The notes: generated from the sequence alone by a model not told the origin. DNA of 64,000 nucleotides from Bacillus sp. T33-2 (GCF_002860205.1 NZ_PGVB01000013.1:117685-181684); one strand, 5' to 3'. Positions 26,809 to 38,059 are shown, counted from the stretch's first letter. Program-made: numbers and translations.

Positions 26809-27384
26809 TTGAGTTTAGACCAGTACTCAAAGGAACAGCTGCAGGAAATGTCTTTAATTGAAGTCGCTTATGAATTGTTGAATGAAAAGAAACAGGCAAT
26901 TTCTTTTAAAGACCTGATCGCTGAAATGGCTGCCCTCCTTGACCTCAGTGAGACAGAAACCAATGAAAAAATGGTACAGTTTTATACAGATTTGAATATA
27001 GATGGACGTTTTCTTGCTCTTGGTGAGAACCGCTGGGGATTGCGCGTCTGGTATCCTGTTGACCAGACTGAAGAAGAGACAGTCGCCGCTGCAAAACCGA
27101 AAAAGAAAAAGGCCAAGAAGGTTGTCGATGAGGATGATCTTGATCTGGCTGATTATGATGAGGTAGAGGAAGAAGAACTGTTCGACGATGCAGACGATCT
27201 TGATGACGACGACGATCTTCTTGATGATGAAGACGAACTGGAAGACCTTGAAGACGTGGATGACGATCTCCTGGGTGATGACGACGAGCTTGAGGAAGTG
27301 GAGGACGAGTTCGACATTGATGATGATGCAGACGACGAGCTTGAAGAAGAAGAGCTTGACGGGGACGAAGAAGAAGAGCTGTAA
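26809..27384 (+). CDS. rpoE: RNA polymerase delta subunit
   Basis: The delta subunit of Gram-positive RNA polymerase displaces nucleic acids, speeds recycling and makes initiation sensitive to the first nucleotide. The N-terminal 90 residues form the HARE-HTH-type domain (MSLIEVAYELLNEKKQAISFKDL ... FYTDLNIDGRFLALGENRWGLR). A short basic stretch (KPKKKKAKK) is followed by about 80 residues almost entirely Asp and Glu. The TTG at 26809 is preferred to the GTG at 26800 because AAAGGAAG ends at 26800. The length is 191 residues. The acidic tail is expected for the family. Confidence 0.95.
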   Translation: MSLDQYSKEQLQEMSLIEVAYELLNEKKQAISFKDLIAEMAALLDLSETETNEKMVQFYTDLNIDGRFLALGENRWGLRVWYPVDQTEEETVAAAKPKKKKAKKVVDEDDLDLADYDEVEEEELFDDADDLDDDDDLLDDEDELEDLEDVDDDLLGDDDELEEVEDEFDIDDDADDELEEEELDGDEEEEL

Positions 27385-27390
27385 AACAGC

Positions 27391-27509
27391 TTGACTTTTA
27401 CGCTACTGGACGGTAGAATCATTTTTGGGCTCCTTTAAAAAGGAACGAACATATTAAAAGCGGTAAAACGCTCCCTTACATATTGTAGGCGGGGCGTTTT
27501 TTATTTTTT
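27391..27509 (+). promoter_or_regulatory. pyrG promoter and reiterative-transcription attenuator leader
   Basis: TTGACT (27391-27396) and TAGAAT (27414-27419), 17 nt apart, place the start at the GGG of GGGCTCC (27427). A terminator follows: AAACGCTCC (27466-27474) pairs with GGGGCGTTT (27491-27499), then TTTTTTATTTTTT. Its 5' arm contains GCTCCCTT, able to pair with extra G residues added at the transcript start when CTP is low. This is the layout known for pyrG of B. subtilis; the regulation is inferred from it. Confidence 0.85.
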
Positions 27510-27542
27510 GGGCAGATGCCTGCCGATGGAAAAAAATTTTAA

Positions 27543-29204
<1,662 letters not shown>

Positions 29205-29210
29205 TAAGAA

Positions 29211-29249
29211 AAGAGTGCCCGCATACGAAAATGCGAGCACTCTTTTTTT
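29211..29249. terminator. bidirectional terminator between pyrG and ywjG
   Basis: AAGAGTGC (29211-29218) pairs with GCACTCTT (29237-29244), with an inner GCAT/ATGC helix. Seven T follow on the plus strand. Confidence 0.85.
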
Positions 29250-29260
29250 CGCCAATCCAT

Positions 29261-29788
29261 TCAAGCATACTCTTCGAGAATTTCCTCAACTGTAAATTTT
29301 AGCGCGAAATAGACAAATAAGGCAGCAATCGATGTGGGCATTCCCACCCGGTTGCCGTGTTCATCAGGGAGCAGCCCTTTTTTCATGCCAAGGTCGATAT
29401 GGACATCCGCAAGAAGGCTGAGTTCTTCTGCAGCTTCTGGAACAGCGGTTGACACAGCCACGAACGGAATTCGTTTTCCCACCAAAGCTTCTGCGATTCC
29501 AACCGCATCTTCGTCATCCGATTTTCGGGCAATGATCAGCACCCTGTCGGCGTCTGTCAATTCTTCAAGGCTGCCATTATTAAATATTTTGGCCGATAAT
29601 AAAGGTTCAGCCCCTTCCACCGCTTCAAAAGGGACAGCTGCCATTTCAGCCTTACCATAAATGAAAATGTTTCCCTCGCCTGCCGATGCCTGGGCAAGCA
29701 GCCTGGCACCGTCTTCAATTGCAAATTCCTGTTTCTCCTGCAGTCTTTTAAAAATACCCGTCAACTGCGTTGAAAACATCTTAATCAA
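29261..29788 (-). CDS. ywjG: YwjG, DUF2529 protein
   Basis: A Bacillus-conserved protein of 175 residues, DUF2529; function unknown. The sequence pattern (GNIFIYGKAEMAAVPFEAVEGAE ... DRVLIIARKSDDEDAVGIAEAL ... IPFVAVST) resembles a SIS sugar-phosphate-isomerase fold. The TTG at 29788 is chosen because GGAGG lies about 8 nt upstream; an ATG at 29779 is the alternative. It sits between pyrG and spo0F on the opposite strand, as in B. subtilis. Confidence 0.82.
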   Translation of the reverse strand: MIKMFSTQLTGIFKRLQEKQEFAIEDGARLLAQASAGEGNIFIYGKAEMAAVPFEAVEGAEPLLSAKIFNNGSLEELTDADRVLIIARKSDDEDAVGIAEALVGKRIPFVAVSTAVPEAAEELSLLADVHIDLGMKKGLLPDEHGNRVGMPTSIAALFVYFALKFTVEEILEEYA

Positions 29789-29884
29789 CTTGATCGCCTC
29801 CAAAACATCATTATTCCATTATAAAACAAACGAACACATAACGTAAAAATCAGCTTCCCAAAAACATTTCACATTAAAAGGAGA

Positions 29885-29909
29885 AGGAATTATAAGGAAT
29901 GTGTCGAAG
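29885..29909 (+). promoter_or_regulatory. candidate sigma-H promoter with Spo0A box for spo0F
   Basis: AGGAATT (29885-29891) matches the sigma-H -35; CGAAG (29905-29909), 13 nt on, matches the -10 (HGAAT) with one change. TGTCGAA (29902-29908) is a perfect 0A box overlapping it. spo0F of B. subtilis has a sigma-H promoter and is bound by Spo0A, which supports the reading. Confidence 0.5.
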
Positions 29910-29977
29910 TTACTTATATACATACATAAAAGCGAAGATTTACATCATAAGGAATCCATAAGGGAGTGGTACGCGGC

Positions 29978-30346
29978 ATGAAAGAAAAAATCTTAATTGT
30001 TGATGACCAGTTTGGGATACGAATTTTACTCAACGAAGTGCTGCAAAAGGAGGGCTATGAAACATTTCAGGCTGCCAACGGAGTCCAGGCATTGGATATC
30101 GTAAAAAAACATTCACCTGACCTTGTCCTACTAGATATGAAAATTCCGGGCATGGACGGGATCGAAATTTTAAAAAGATTGAAAGTGCTGGTACAGGATA
30201 TCCGAGTCATCATCATGACAGCATACGGGGAGCTTGATATGATCCAGGAAGCAATGGATCTTGGTGCCCTCACACATTTTGCCAAACCGTTTGACATTGA
30301 CGATATCAGGGCTGCTGTAAAAAAATATTTGCGTGTTACCATTTAA
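29978..30346 (+). CDS. spo0F: sporulation phosphorelay response regulator Spo0F
   Basis: A single-domain receiver of 122 residues that takes phosphate from sporulation kinases and hands it to Spo0B. The active-site residues are all present: Asp9/Asp10 (ILIVDDQ), the phosphorylated Asp53 ([13 protein letters not shown]), Thr81 (IMTAYGELD) and Lys103 ([11 protein letters not shown]). No output domain follows. The ATG at 29978 has GGGAG 11 nt upstream; the GTG at 29966 overlaps that site. The very high conservation of the surface around residue 12-18 (FGIRILL) fits Spo0B/kinase contacts. Confidence 0.96.
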   Translation: MKEKILIVDDQFGIRILLNEVLQKEGYETFQAANGVQALDIVKKHSPDLVLLDMKIPGMDGIEILKRLKVLVQDIRVIIMTAYGELDMIQEAMDLGALTHFAKPFDIDDIRAAVKKYLRVTI

Positions 30347-30357
30347 CTTCCAACCCA

Positions 30358-30385
30358 AAATCCCGTTATTCAGGCGGGATTTTTT
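30358..30385 (+). terminator. spo0F terminator
   Basis: AAATCCCG (30358-30365) pairs with CGGGATTT (30375-30382) and ends in a T-run. Confidence 0.85.
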
Positions 30386-30592
30386 GTTAAACGTTTTCAC
30401 TCGGCTCCAGGGTCTCCAGCCGCGCACAACAACATCATAACCTCGAATCGTTCCCGTTTTTTTCAGGGGACGGCATGGCAACGTTTTCTTTATAGCGATT
30501 TTATGACAGTTGCAAAAACCGTAGTATCACAATGGCAATTCTGTTTTTATTCTGGTATGATACTAATGAATTCCACAAGATGATTCTTCGTT

Positions 30593-30620
30593 TTGACAAC
30601 AACCGTTCCGGGTACATAAT
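30593..30620 (+). promoter_or_regulatory. fbaA promoter
   Basis: TTGACA (30593-30598) and CATAAT (30615-30620) are spaced by 16 nt. The leader to the fbaA start is about 70 nt. The rest of the 352-bp spo0F-fbaA gap (30386-30592) holds no gene; a weak cre-like GTTAAACGTTTTCA lies at 30386-30399. Confidence 0.75.
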
Positions 30621-30698
30621 CAACAGCCGAGAAGGAAACCCTTAAAATGGAAAGTCCGGTCAAAAGGAAAATGATCTTTTCTTAAGGAGGAAAAAAAC

Positions 30699-31556
30699 AT
30701 GCCTTTAGTTTCAATGACTGACATGCTGAAGAAAGCAAATGCAGAAGGCTATGCAGTTGGACAGTTCAACCTGAATAATCTCGAGTTTACTCAAGCTATC
30801 CTGCAGGCAGCAGAAGCTGAAAAATCTCCGGTTATCCTTGGTGTATCCGAGGGTGCAGGACGTTATATGGGCGGCTTCAAGACCGTTGTGAAAATGGTTG
30901 AAGGCCTGATGGAAGACTATAAAATTACCGTCCCGGTTGCGATTCACCTCGACCATGGTTCTAGCTTTGATAAGTGTAAAGAAGCGATTGATGCTGGATT
31001 TACGTCCGTCATGATCGATGCTTCCCACCATCCTTTCGAAGAAAACATTGAAATTACTTCTAAAGTAGTGGAATATGCACACTCAAAAGGTGTTTCTGTA
31101 GAAGCCGAACTTGGTACAGTTGGCGGCCAGGAAGATGACGTTGTCGCGGACGGCGTAATCTATGCGGATGTGCAGGAATGTGAAGAGCTTGTAAAGCGGA
31201 CAGGCATCGACTGTCTTGCCCCAGCCCTCGGTTCCGTACACGGCCCCTATAAGGGTGAACCAAACCTTGGATTCAAGGAAATGGAAGAAATCAACAAGAT
31301 TGCCGGTGTACCTCTTGTTCTTCACGGCGGCACAGGAATCCCGACTCATGACATCAAGAAGGCCGTTTCCCTTGGTACTGCAAAAATCAACGTAAATACC
31401 GAAAACCAGATCGCTTCGGCAAAAGTTGTACGTGAAGTGCTTGCAGCTAAGCCTGAAGAATATGATCCACGCAAATACCTGGGGCCTGCACGCGATGCAA
31501 TCAAAGAGACTGTTATCGGTAAAATGCGTGAATTTGGTTCAGCTGGAAGAGCGTAA
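30699..31556 (+). CDS. fbaA: class II fructose-1,6-bisphosphate aldolase
   Basis: Zinc-dependent aldolase of glycolysis and gluconeogenesis, 285 residues. Zinc and catalytic motifs: [18 protein letters not shown] (catalytic Asp and zinc His), [22 protein letters not shown] (zinc His) and [11 protein letters not shown] (zinc His). AAGGAGG stands 8 nt before the ATG. tal follows after a terminator, so fbaA is expected to be expressed strongly on its own. The order spo0F-fbaA-tal-murA2-glpX-rho is that of B. subtilis. Confidence 0.97.
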   Translation: MPLVSMTDMLKKANAEGYAVGQFNLNNLEFTQAILQAAEAEKSPVILGVSEGAGRYMGGFKTVVKMVEGLMEDYKITVPVAIHLDHGSSFDKCKEAIDAGFTSVMIDASHHPFEENIEITSKVVEYAHSKGVSVEAELGTVGGQEDDVVADGVIYADVQECEELVKRTGIDCLAPALGSVHGPYKGEPNLGFKEMEEINKIAGVPLVLHGGTGIPTHDIKKAVSLGTAKINVNTENQIASAKVVREVLAAKPEEYDPRKYLGPARDAIKETVIGKMREFGSAGRA

Positions 31557-31580
31557 GACTCACTAACCTTGTAAAAAAAC

Positions 31581-31612
31581 GAAAACCGCCTTATGAGCAT
31601 GGGGCGGTTTTC
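31581..31612 (+). terminator. fbaA terminator
   Basis: GAAAACCGCC (31581-31590) pairs with GGCGGTTTTC (31603-31612). Confidence 0.8.
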
Positions 31613-31658
31613 CTTCATTATAAAAAAATTGAAAATTATGTCGAATGGAGGCGCTTTT

Positions 31659-32303
31659 ATGAAGTTCTTTATTGATACTGCGAATATGGATGAAATCCGC
31701 GAAGCCTATGAGTTAGGAATTTTATCAGGGGTCACTACAAACCCTTCCCTGGTGGCAAAAGAAAAAAATGTTTCTTTCCATGACCGTCTAAAGGAAATTG
31801 CCGGGCTTGTACCTGGCTCAGTCAGTGCAGAAGTGATCGCCCTTGACGCAGAAGGAATGATCAGGGAAGGGAAAGAACTTGCGGCCGTCGCCCCAAATAT
31901 CACCATTAAAGTCCCAATGACTCCAGACGGCTTAAAAGCAGTTTCAGCTTTTGCGAAAGAGGGCATCAAAACAAATGTGACGCTCATTTTCAGCGCCAAC
32001 CAGGCATTGCTGGCAGCCAGGGCCGGAGCTACATACGTTTCGCCTTTCCTTGGCAGGCTTGATGACATAGGGCACAACGGCATGGATTTAATTTCTACCA
32101 TTGCGGACATTTTTGCCGTGCACGGCATTGAAACCGAAATTATTGCAGCATCGATACGCCATCCCCAGCATGTGACAGATGCGGCACTGCGTGGAGCCCA
32201 TATTGCGACAATCCCTTCAAAAGTGCTGATGCAGCTGTTCAAGCATCCATTGACTGACAAAGGAATAGAAGCATTTCTGGCAGATTGGAATACACGCGGG
32301 TAA
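31659..32303 (+). CDS. tal: transaldolase / fructose-6-phosphate aldolase family
   Basis: A 214-residue protein of the short transaldolase subfamily (B. subtilis ywjH), working in the non-oxidative pentose phosphate pathway. The Schiff-base Lys84 lies in [10 protein letters not shown]; the N-terminus [16 protein letters not shown] and the TNPSLVAKE loop are typical. The ATG at 31659 has TGGAGGCG 6 nt upstream; an upstream in-frame ATG lies inside the fbaA terminator and is not used. Short family members can be transaldolase or F6P aldolase; transaldolase is the usual activity in Bacillus. Confidence 0.93.
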   Translation: MKFFIDTANMDEIREAYELGILSGVTTNPSLVAKEKNVSFHDRLKEIAGLVPGSVSAEVIALDAEGMIREGKELAAVAPNITIKVPMTPDGLKAVSAFAKEGIKTNVTLIFSANQALLAARAGATYVSPFLGRLDDIGHNGMDLISTIADIFAVHGIETEIIAASIRHPQHVTDAALRGAHIATIPSKVLMQLFKHPLTDKGIEAFLADWNTRG

Positions 32304-32402
32304 CCGTTGTAGCCTGCCTGATTTTTATACGTTCGAACTCTTGCCACGGAATAAAACCAGCGTTTCCCGTTTTAATGAAATTTACATTTTTTTATGATAT
32401 TA

Positions 32403-32432
32403 TTACATGAAACTGGAAATTTCGTGTAAACT
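32403..32432 (+). promoter_or_regulatory. weak candidate promoter in the tal-murA2 gap
   Basis: TTACAT (32403-32408) and TAAACT (32427-32432) are 18 nt apart. The 317-bp gap (32304-32620) otherwise shows only AT-rich sequence and a GGAAATTTCG palindrome; no gene or clear terminator was found in it. Confidence 0.3.
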
Positions 32433-32620
32433 ATGAAAATGAATACTGCCAAAGACCACTTTGTTATTTTGGAATATATTTCCTTGAAAGCGGCAATTTG
32501 GTAAAACAGGGCAGCTTGTTGTATTTTAAAATAAGACAAGCCCAATCGGTCTTAGCTGATGCATTGTTTGAACCTCCAGCTTGACCATCAATCACATCAC
32601 GGCTTAGAAGGGAGTCAATA

Positions 32621-33907
32621 ATGGAAAAGCTTAAGATTGCAGGCGGTTATCCTTTAAAGGGGACTGTTCGAATCAGCGGAGCAAAAAACAGTGCAGTAGC
32701 CCTGATCCCGGCAACTATTTTAGCAGAGTCCCCTGTAACCATTGAAGGGTTGCCTGACATTTCAGATGTCCAGATGTTAAAAGGACTTATGGAAGAAATA
32801 GGGGGAAAGGTTGAATTTGCCAACAATCAAATGACGGTGGATCCGTCTTCCATGATTTCCATGCCTTTGCCGAACGGGAAGGTCAAAAAGCTGAGAGCAT
32901 CCTATTACTTGATGGGCGCGATGCTTGGCCGGTTCAAAAAAGCGGTCATCGGCCTGCCAGGAGGATGCCACTTGGGGCCAAGGCCGATTGACCAGCACAT
33001 AAAAGGATTTGAAGCACTTGGTGCCAGCGTGACGAATGAACAGGGAGCCATCTATTTAAGGGCAGAAGAACTGCGGGGCGCAAGAATTTACCTTGACGTG
33101 GTCAGCGTCGGGGCCACGATCAATATCATGCTTGCCGCTGTACGTGCAAAAGGGCGGACTATCATTGAAAATGCCGCGAAAGAACCCGAAATTATTGATG
33201 TCGCTACCCTGCTGACTAATATGGGTGCCAAAATCAAGGGAGCCGGGACTGACGTAATCCGCATTGATGGTGTGGATCACCTCCACGGCTGCCGGCATAC
33301 AATCATACCTGACCGGATCGAAGCAGGAACCTATATTATTTTGGGTGCCGCTGTCGGCGAGGGCATCTTGATTGATAATGTCATTCCGCAGCATCTTGAA
33401 TCACTGATCGCTAAACTGAAGGAGATGGGTGTGTATGTTGAGGCTGGCGACGAACAGATATTTGTCGGCCCGGCGGACAAATATAAGCCTGTCGACATAA
33501 AAACACTTGTATATCCCGGGTTTCCAACCGACCTTCAACAGCCTTTCACCACCCTGCTGACAAAAGCGGAAGGATCAAGTGTCGTCACGGACACGATTTA
33601 TGGTGCCCGCTTTAAACATATCGACGAGTTAAGAAGGATGAATGCGAACATTAAAGTTGAAGGGCGTTCAGCCATCATTAACGGGCCGATCCAGCTTCAG
33701 GGTGCAAAAGTGAAAGCCAGCGACCTTCGTGCCGGGGCAGCCCTGGTGATCGCCGGGCTGTTGGCAGATGGAATTACCGAGATTACCGGCCTTGAACATA
33801 TTGACAGAGGCTACAGCCATCTCGTTGAAAAGCTGAACGGGCTCGGGGCGAAAGTGTGGCGTGAAGACTTGTCGATAGAGGAACAGGAACAGATGAAGAA
33901 TGCGTAG
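32621..33907 (+). CDS. murAB: UDP-N-acetylglucosamine 1-carboxyvinyltransferase (second MurA)
   Basis: First committed step of peptidoglycan synthesis: adds enolpyruvate from PEP to UDP-GlcNAc. The 428-residue protein has the inside-out barrel pattern, the N-terminal [19 protein letters not shown] and the fosfomycin-target Cys116 in [15 protein letters not shown]. Low-GC Gram-positives have two MurA enzymes; the one located between tal and glpX is MurAB (MurZ) in B. subtilis. The other (murAA) usually lies near the atp operon further on and was not seen within the window. Confidence 0.94.
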   Translation: MEKLKIAGGYPLKGTVRISGAKNSAVALIPATILAESPVTIEGLPDISDVQMLKGLMEEIGGKVEFANNQMTVDPSSMISMPLPNGKVKKLRASYYLMGAMLGRFKKAVIGLPGGCHLGPRPIDQHIKGFEALGASVTNEQGAIYLRAEELRGARIYLDVVSVGATINIMLAAVRAKGRTIIENAAKEPEIIDVATLLTNMGAKIKGAGTDVIRIDGVDHLHGCRHTIIPDRIEAGTYIILGAAVGEGILIDNVIPQHLESLIAKLKEMGVYVEAGDEQIFVGPADKYKPVDIKTLVYPGFPTDLQQPFTTLLTKAEGSSVVTDTIYGARFKHIDELRRMNANIKVEGRSAIINGPIQLQGAKVKASDLRAGAALVIAGLLADGITEITGLEHIDRGYSHLVEKLNGLGAKVWREDLSIEEQEQMKNA

Positions 33908-34038
33908 TGTTCTTCCATTAAAATAAAGTTGTTTTCAAGTACCGGCAGGTTGCTTTTACAGCTTGAGCTAATAACAACAGAGATCAAAGCATACAAGCTG
34001 CGTGCTTCTACAAAAAGAGACCACAAGGGGAGAAACCA

Positions 34039-35004
34039 ATGGAAAGAAGCTTGTCGATGGAGCTTGTACGCGTGACTGAAGCGGCGGCACTTGCTTCAGC
34101 CCGCTGGATGGGGCGCGGGATGAAAGACGAGGCAGATGAAGCAGCAACTTCAGCGATGCGGGATGTTTTTGATACGGTGCCCATGAAAGGCACGGTTGTT
34201 ATCGGAGAAGGCGAAATGGATGAAGCTCCGATGCTGTACATTGGGGAGAAATTGGGCACGGGTTATGGTCCGCGTGTTGACGTCGCTGTCGATCCGCTTG
34301 AAGGGACCAACATTGTTGCGTCCGGAGGCTGGAACGCGCTTGCCGTCCTTGCTGTGGCAGACAACGGAAACCTTCTGCATGCTCCGGATATGTATATGGA
34401 CAAAATTGCAGTCGGACCTGAAGCGGTCGGCCAGATTGATATTAATGCCTCTATTTTAGATAACCTGAAGGCCGTCGCCAGAGCAAAAAACAAGGACGTT
34501 GAAGACGTCGTCGCGACTGTTTTAAACCGTGAAAGGCATGAGCATATCATAGCCCAGCTTCGTGAAGCAGGAGCCAGGATAAAGCTGATAAATGACGGTG
34601 ATGTCGCAGGTGCGATCAATACAGCCTTCGACATTACCGGTGTCGATATTTTATTTGGTTCCGGGGGCGCACCTGAAGGCGTACTGGCAGCGGTTGCGTT
34701 GAAATGCCTTGGAGGCGAAATCCAGGGGAAATTGCTGCCGCAAAACGACGCTGAGCTTGCACGCTGCATGTCAATGGGCCTTGACGTGAATAAAATACTC
34801 CTGATGGAAGACCTGGTAAAGGGAGATGACGCCATTTTTGCAGCTACAGGCGTAACGGACGGTGAGCTGCTAAAAGGGGTCCAATTTAAGGGCTCATACG
34901 GCCTGACCCATTCCGTTGTCATGCGCGCAAAATCGGGTACTGTCCGGTTTGTCGACGGGCAGCATAGCCTGAAAAAGAAACCTAACCTCGTCATGAAGCC
35001 TTAA
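34039..35004 (+). CDS. glpX: class II fructose-1,6-bisphosphatase
   Basis: Gluconeogenic phosphatase of 321 residues, GlpX type. Metal-binding motifs of the lithium-sensitive phosphatase fold are visible: [13 protein letters not shown] (about 54-66) and [16 protein letters not shown] (about 80-95), plus [28 protein letters not shown] precedes the ATG. It is 131 nt after murAB. Together with fbaA and tal upstream it forms a central-carbon segment. Confidence 0.95.
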   Translation: MERSLSMELVRVTEAAALASARWMGRGMKDEADEAATSAMRDVFDTVPMKGTVVIGEGEMDEAPMLYIGEKLGTGYGPRVDVAVDPLEGTNIVASGGWNALAVLAVADNGNLLHAPDMYMDKIAVGPEAVGQIDINASILDNLKAVARAKNKDVEDVVATVLNRERHEHIIAQLREAGARIKLINDGDVAGAINTAFDITGVDILFGSGGAPEGVLAAVALKCLGGEIQGKLLPQNDAELARCMSMGLDVNKILLMEDLVKGDDAIFAATGVTDGELLKGVQFKGSYGLTHSVVMRAKSGTVRFVDGQHSLKKKPNLVMKP

Positions 35005-35030
35005 AACTTAATTTTAGCCGCATATGCTCT

Positions 35031-35069
35031 TTTCTGCTCCCTTACAGCAATAAGGGAGCAGAAATTTTA
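35031..35069 (+). terminator. glpX terminator
   Basis: TTTCTGCTCCCTTA (35031-35044) pairs perfectly over 14 bp with TAAGGGAGCAGAAA (35051-35064), followed by TTTTA. Confidence 0.9.
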
Positions 35070-35141
35070 TAATAAAAAATATTTTATTTGATTATTATTC
35101 ATAAAACAGGTTAAAATAAAAATTGTTTTTAAAGAAAACTT

Positions 35142-35180
35142 GCCGATTGGCGGGCCCATAAGGGCGAAGACAGAGGCGTA
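35142..35180 (+). repeat. dispersed intergenic repeat, family B (copy 2)
   Basis: GCCGATTGGC, AAGGGCGAAGAC and GAGGCGTAG occur in the same order and spacing as in the minus-strand copy at 9114-9154. A separate ACGGAAAAG/CTTTTCCGT hairpin follows at 35186-35207. Confidence 0.55.
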
Positions 35181-35348
35181 GTTCAACGGAAAAGCTCACT
35201 TTTCCGTCTGCAATGCTGATGCTGACGAAGCTTTCCTTTGCACTTACACTTTGTTCCTAAAATTGGCTCCTGCGTCGAGTTGTCCTCCTTGCTGCCAATT
35301 TATACTTTTTTAAAGTGTTAATAAATCCTGCCTAGACACTTCTGACAG

Positions 35349-35418
35349 CTGCTTTTATTCTTTCTTTTCCTTCTCACATCCTTCAAAGGAAATTCATTTC
35401 TTCTTTTTCCATCCATAG
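35349..35418 (+). promoter_or_regulatory. pyrimidine-rich rho leader
   Basis: The 478-bp region before rho contains about 70 nt that are mostly C and T with only a few G (blocks such as TTATTCTTTCTTTTCCTTCTC and TTCTTCTTTTTCCATCC). C-rich, G-poor RNA is what Rho loads on. B. subtilis rho is autoregulated in its leader, so this is a plausible Rho-dependent attenuator. Confidence 0.5.
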
Positions 35419-35482
35419 CTTTAACTAATATCTGTTCAATTAATATGGGGGAAATCGAAATATCTAATAGTGTGGTGACAAT

Positions 35483-36754
35483 ATGGAAGTAAATATTTCA
35501 AGCTTAGAAAATATGAAATTAAAAGAGCTGTATGAGCTTGCACGGGAATACAAAGTATCCTATTACAGCAAATTATCGAAAAAAGAACTCATTTTTGCGA
35601 TTTTAAAAGCACGGGCAGAACAACAGGGCTACTTTTTCATGGAAGGTGTCCTTGAGATCATCCAGTCAGAAGGCTTCGGTTTCTTGCGGCCAATAAACTA
35701 TTCTCCAAGTTCGGAGGACATTTATATTTCGGCATCACAGATTCGCCGTTTCGACTTGCGCAACGGGGATAAAGTGTCAGGGAAAGTTCGTCCTCCAAAG
35801 GAAAACGAGCGCTATTTCGGTCTTCTCCAGGTAGAAGCCGTAAACGGTGACGACCCGGAATCTGCCAAAGAAAGGGTTCACTTCCCGGGCTTGACGCCGC
35901 TTTATCCTGACCGCCAAATGAAATTGGAAACAAGCCAGAGAAATGTTTCCACACGGATCATGGATGTCATTGCCCCAGTGGGGTTTGGACAGCGTGGCTT
36001 GATCGTCGCTCCTCCCAAGGCGGGTAAAACGATGCTATTAAAAGAAATTGCCAACAGCATCACGACCAACCATCCGGAGGCCGAGCTTATCGTTCTGTTG
36101 ATCGATGAACGCCCGGAAGAAGTAACCGACATCGAGCGTTCAGTTGCAGGGGATGTTGTCAGTTCCACATTTGACGAAGTTCCGGAAAACCATATCAAAG
36201 TTGCCGAGCTCGTCCTTGAACGTGCGATGCGCCTTGTGGAGCATAAACGGGATGTTATCATCCTCATGGATAGTATCACAAGGCTGGCACGGGCCTATAA
36301 CCTTGTCATTCCTCCAAGCGGAAGGACGCTATCCGGAGGGATTGACCCGGCCGCATTCCACCGTCCGAAGCGCTTTTTCGGTGCAGCGCGCAATATCGAG
36401 GAGGGGGGAAGCCTCACCATCCTGGCGACAGCCCTTGTTGATACAGGATCACGCATGGACGATGTCATTTACGAAGAATTTAAAGGTACAGGAAACATGG
36501 AACTGCACCTTGACCGTGCACTTGCAGAACGAAGGATTTTCCCGGCGATCGATATCCGCCGTTCCGGCACACGGAAAGAAGAGCTGCTCATTCCGAAAGA
36601 GCATCTTGATAAACTATGGGCAATCCGTAAATCGATGTCCGATTCCCCGGACTTTGCCGAAAAGTTCCTGAGAAAATTGAAACAGACAAAATCAAACGAA
36701 GAATTTTTTGCGATGCTGGCAGAGGAAATGAAAGGAAACCAGAGGCGTTCCTGA
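35483..36754 (+). CDS. rho: transcription termination factor Rho
   Basis: Hexameric RNA-dependent ATPase that ends transcription. The 423-residue protein has the N-terminal helix bundle ([29 protein letters not shown]), the cold-shock-like RNA-binding domain (about 50-125, GFGFLRP), and the RecA-type motor with P-loop [13 protein letters not shown], Walker [17 protein letters not shown] and the Q-loop/R-loop region. GGTGA precedes the ATG. The long upstream leader suggests autoregulation. Confidence 0.97.
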   Translation: MEVNISSLENMKLKELYELAREYKVSYYSKLSKKELIFAILKARAEQQGYFFMEGVLEIIQSEGFGFLRPINYSPSSEDIYISASQIRRFDLRNGDKVSGKVRPPKENERYFGLLQVEAVNGDDPESAKERVHFPGLTPLYPDRQMKLETSQRNVSTRIMDVIAPVGFGQRGLIVAPPKAGKTMLLKEIANSITTNHPEAELIVLLIDERPEEVTDIERSVAGDVVSSTFDEVPENHIKVAELVLERAMRLVEHKRDVIILMDSITRLARAYNLVIPPSGRTLSGGIDPAAFHRPKRFFGAARNIEEGGSLTILATALVDTGSRMDDVIYEEFKGTGNMELHLDRALAERRIFPAIDIRRSGTRKEELLIPKEHLDKLWAIRKSMSDSPDFAEKFLRKLKQTKSNEEFFAMLAEEMKGNQRRS

Positions 36755-36812
36755 TCTGTAAATGGCGATTTGTAAGCTTTCTGTACAGTTTTATGCAAAT
36801 TAAATTGCCTGC

Positions 36813-36841
36813 TTGAAAATTGCGGGCAGCCTTGCTATAAT
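36813..36841 (+). promoter_or_regulatory. rpmE promoter
   Basis: TTGAAA (36813-36818) and TATAAT (36836-36841) are 17 nt apart, a near-consensus sigma-A promoter after rho. Confidence 0.8.
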
Positions 36842-36864
36842 GTGTACAGTGTGTTTTTGAAGAT

Positions 36865-36905
36865 TGCGATGCGTTAAGCTAACGCGCGTCGTATAATATA
36901 ACTCT
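36865..36905 (+). promoter_or_regulatory. candidate structured leader of rpmE
   Basis: GCGTTA-AGC-TAACGC forms a 6-bp hairpin extended by flanking GC pairs, in the 100-nt leader between the rpmE promoter and its Shine-Dalgarno. Ribosomal-protein leaders for L31 are known in Firmicutes; identity with them was not tested. Confidence 0.35.
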
Positions 36906-36943
36906 GTTTCGGATATGATTCAGGGCGGAAGGAGAGAATATTA

Positions 36944-37150
36944 ATGAAACAAGGAATTCATCCTAATTACAAAACAGTAGTGGTGACATGTGCTTGTGGA
37001 AACCAGTTCGAAACTGGATCGGTTAAAAACGAGATTCGCGTTGAAACTTGTTCCGAATGCCATCCTTTCTACACTGGTCGCCAAAAATTCGCCGAAGCTG
37101 GCGGACGTGTTGACCGTTTCAATAAAAAATACGGCCTTAAACAACAATAA
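36944..37150 (+). CDS. rpmE: 50S ribosomal protein L31 (zinc-binding type)
   Basis: Large-subunit protein L31, 68 residues. The four zinc ligands are present: Cys16 and Cys18 (VTCACGN) and Cys36 and Cys39 (ETCSECHPF), so this is the C+ form that is replaced by the YtiA paralogue when zinc is short. [17 protein letters not shown] near the C-terminus is typical. GGAAGGAGAG precedes the ATG. Confidence 0.97.
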   Translation: MKQGIHPNYKTVVVTCACGNQFETGSVKNEIRVETCSECHPFYTGRQKFAEAGGRVDRFNKKYGLKQQ

Positions 37151-37173
37151 TAAAGCGGAAGCGCTCGATCAGC

Positions 37174-37199
37174 CCCGAGGGGCTAGGCGCTGCAGCTGG
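37174..37199 (-). repeat. intergenic repeat, family A (short copy)
   Basis: On the minus strand these 26 bases match 1706-1731 with one mismatch. The copy lacks the long interior and right arm, although an AGCGC tract at 37159-37164 may be a remnant. Confidence 0.6.
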
Positions 37200-37225
37200 G
37201 CAACATATAGCACAAAAAATATAAG

Positions 37226-37260
37226 AACAGGCAAGAAGCTTTGTGACTTGCCTGTTTTTT
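37226..37260 (+). terminator. rpmE terminator
   Basis: AACAGGCAAG (37226-37235) pairs with CTTGCCTGTT (37247-37256), then six T. Confidence 0.9.
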
Positions 37261-37392
37261 ATTGCTATAATAGTGCAATCCAGGTGGAAAAATAGCAGTA
37301 CATAGAGCGACCAAGAATGAACCGTTCACAAATTACAAACTGCATCTTTTAGATATTTGCGATCATGACCAGCAAGGGAGGAGAACCGTTTC

Positions 37393-38022
37393 ATGTACGT
37401 AATGAAACATAGCGGTTGGGTTGAGTTAATTTGCGGCAGCATGTTTTCCGGAAAATCGGAAGAATTGATCCGCCGTGTGAGAAGGACCCAGTTTGCCAAG
37501 CAAAAAATAGCTGTTTTTAAACCTAAAATTGACAACCGCTACAGTGAAGAGGCAGTGGTTTCCCATAATGGAACCTCCATTATGGCAAAACCAGTAGCGC
37601 ACTCAACCGATATATTTCAGCATATCACTCCTGATATGGATGTTATTGCAATCGATGAAGTACAGTTTTTCGACAATGAAATTGTCCGCGTCGTCCAGCA
37701 TCTTGCTGACAGCGGCCACCGGGTCATCGTCGCAGGCCTGGACCAGGATTTCCGCGGTGAGCCGTTCGGACAAATGCCGGATCTTATGGCAATCGCCGAA
37801 CTGGTCACCAAGCTGCAGGCTGTCTGTGCTGTATGCGGTTCACCTGCAAGCCGTACACAGCGCCTCATAAACGGGGCCCCAGCCTCTTATGACGATCCGG
37901 TTATATTAGTTGGCGCTTCCGAATCGTACGAGCCACGATGCCGGCACCACCATGAAGTGCCACGGTCCAGGAACGAAATGCAATCCAACAGCACCCAAGA
38001 ATCTTCGAGGACGCTATATTAA
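37393..38022 (+). CDS. tdk: thymidine kinase
   Basis: Salvage kinase phosphorylating thymidine (and deoxyuridine) with ATP, type II family, 209 residues. Motifs: P-loop [19 protein letters not shown] (about 13-31), the DEVQFF Walker B-like stretch, and the zinc lasso cysteines [14 protein letters not shown] plus [14 protein letters not shown] precedes the ATG by 10 nt. It stands between rpmE and prfA as in B. subtilis. Confidence 0.96.
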   Translation: MYVMKHSGWVELICGSMFSGKSEELIRRVRRTQFAKQKIAVFKPKIDNRYSEEAVVSHNGTSIMAKPVAHSTDIFQHITPDMDVIAIDEVQFFDNEIVRVVQHLADSGHRVIVAGLDQDFRGEPFGQMPDLMAIAELVTKLQAVCAVCGSPASRTQRLINGAPASYDDPVILVGASESYEPRCRHHHEVPRSRNEMQSNSTQESSRTLY

Positions 38023-38029
38023 TTATCTC

Positions 38030-38059
38030 AAGCCTGCTTTTCTGTAAAAGCAGGCTTTT
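38030..38059 (+). terminator. tdk terminator
   Basis: AAGCCTGCTTTT (38030-38041) pairs with AAAAGCAGGCTT (38046-38057). Confidence 0.85.

Noticed and set aside
27153..27422. Serine-rich minus-strand frame opposite rpoE
   Set aside because: Artefact of the GAN-rich codons of the acidic RpoE tail.
30386..30399. cre site between spo0F and fbaA
   Set aside because: GTTAAACGTTTTCA fits only in part and lies about 200 bp before the fbaA promoter.
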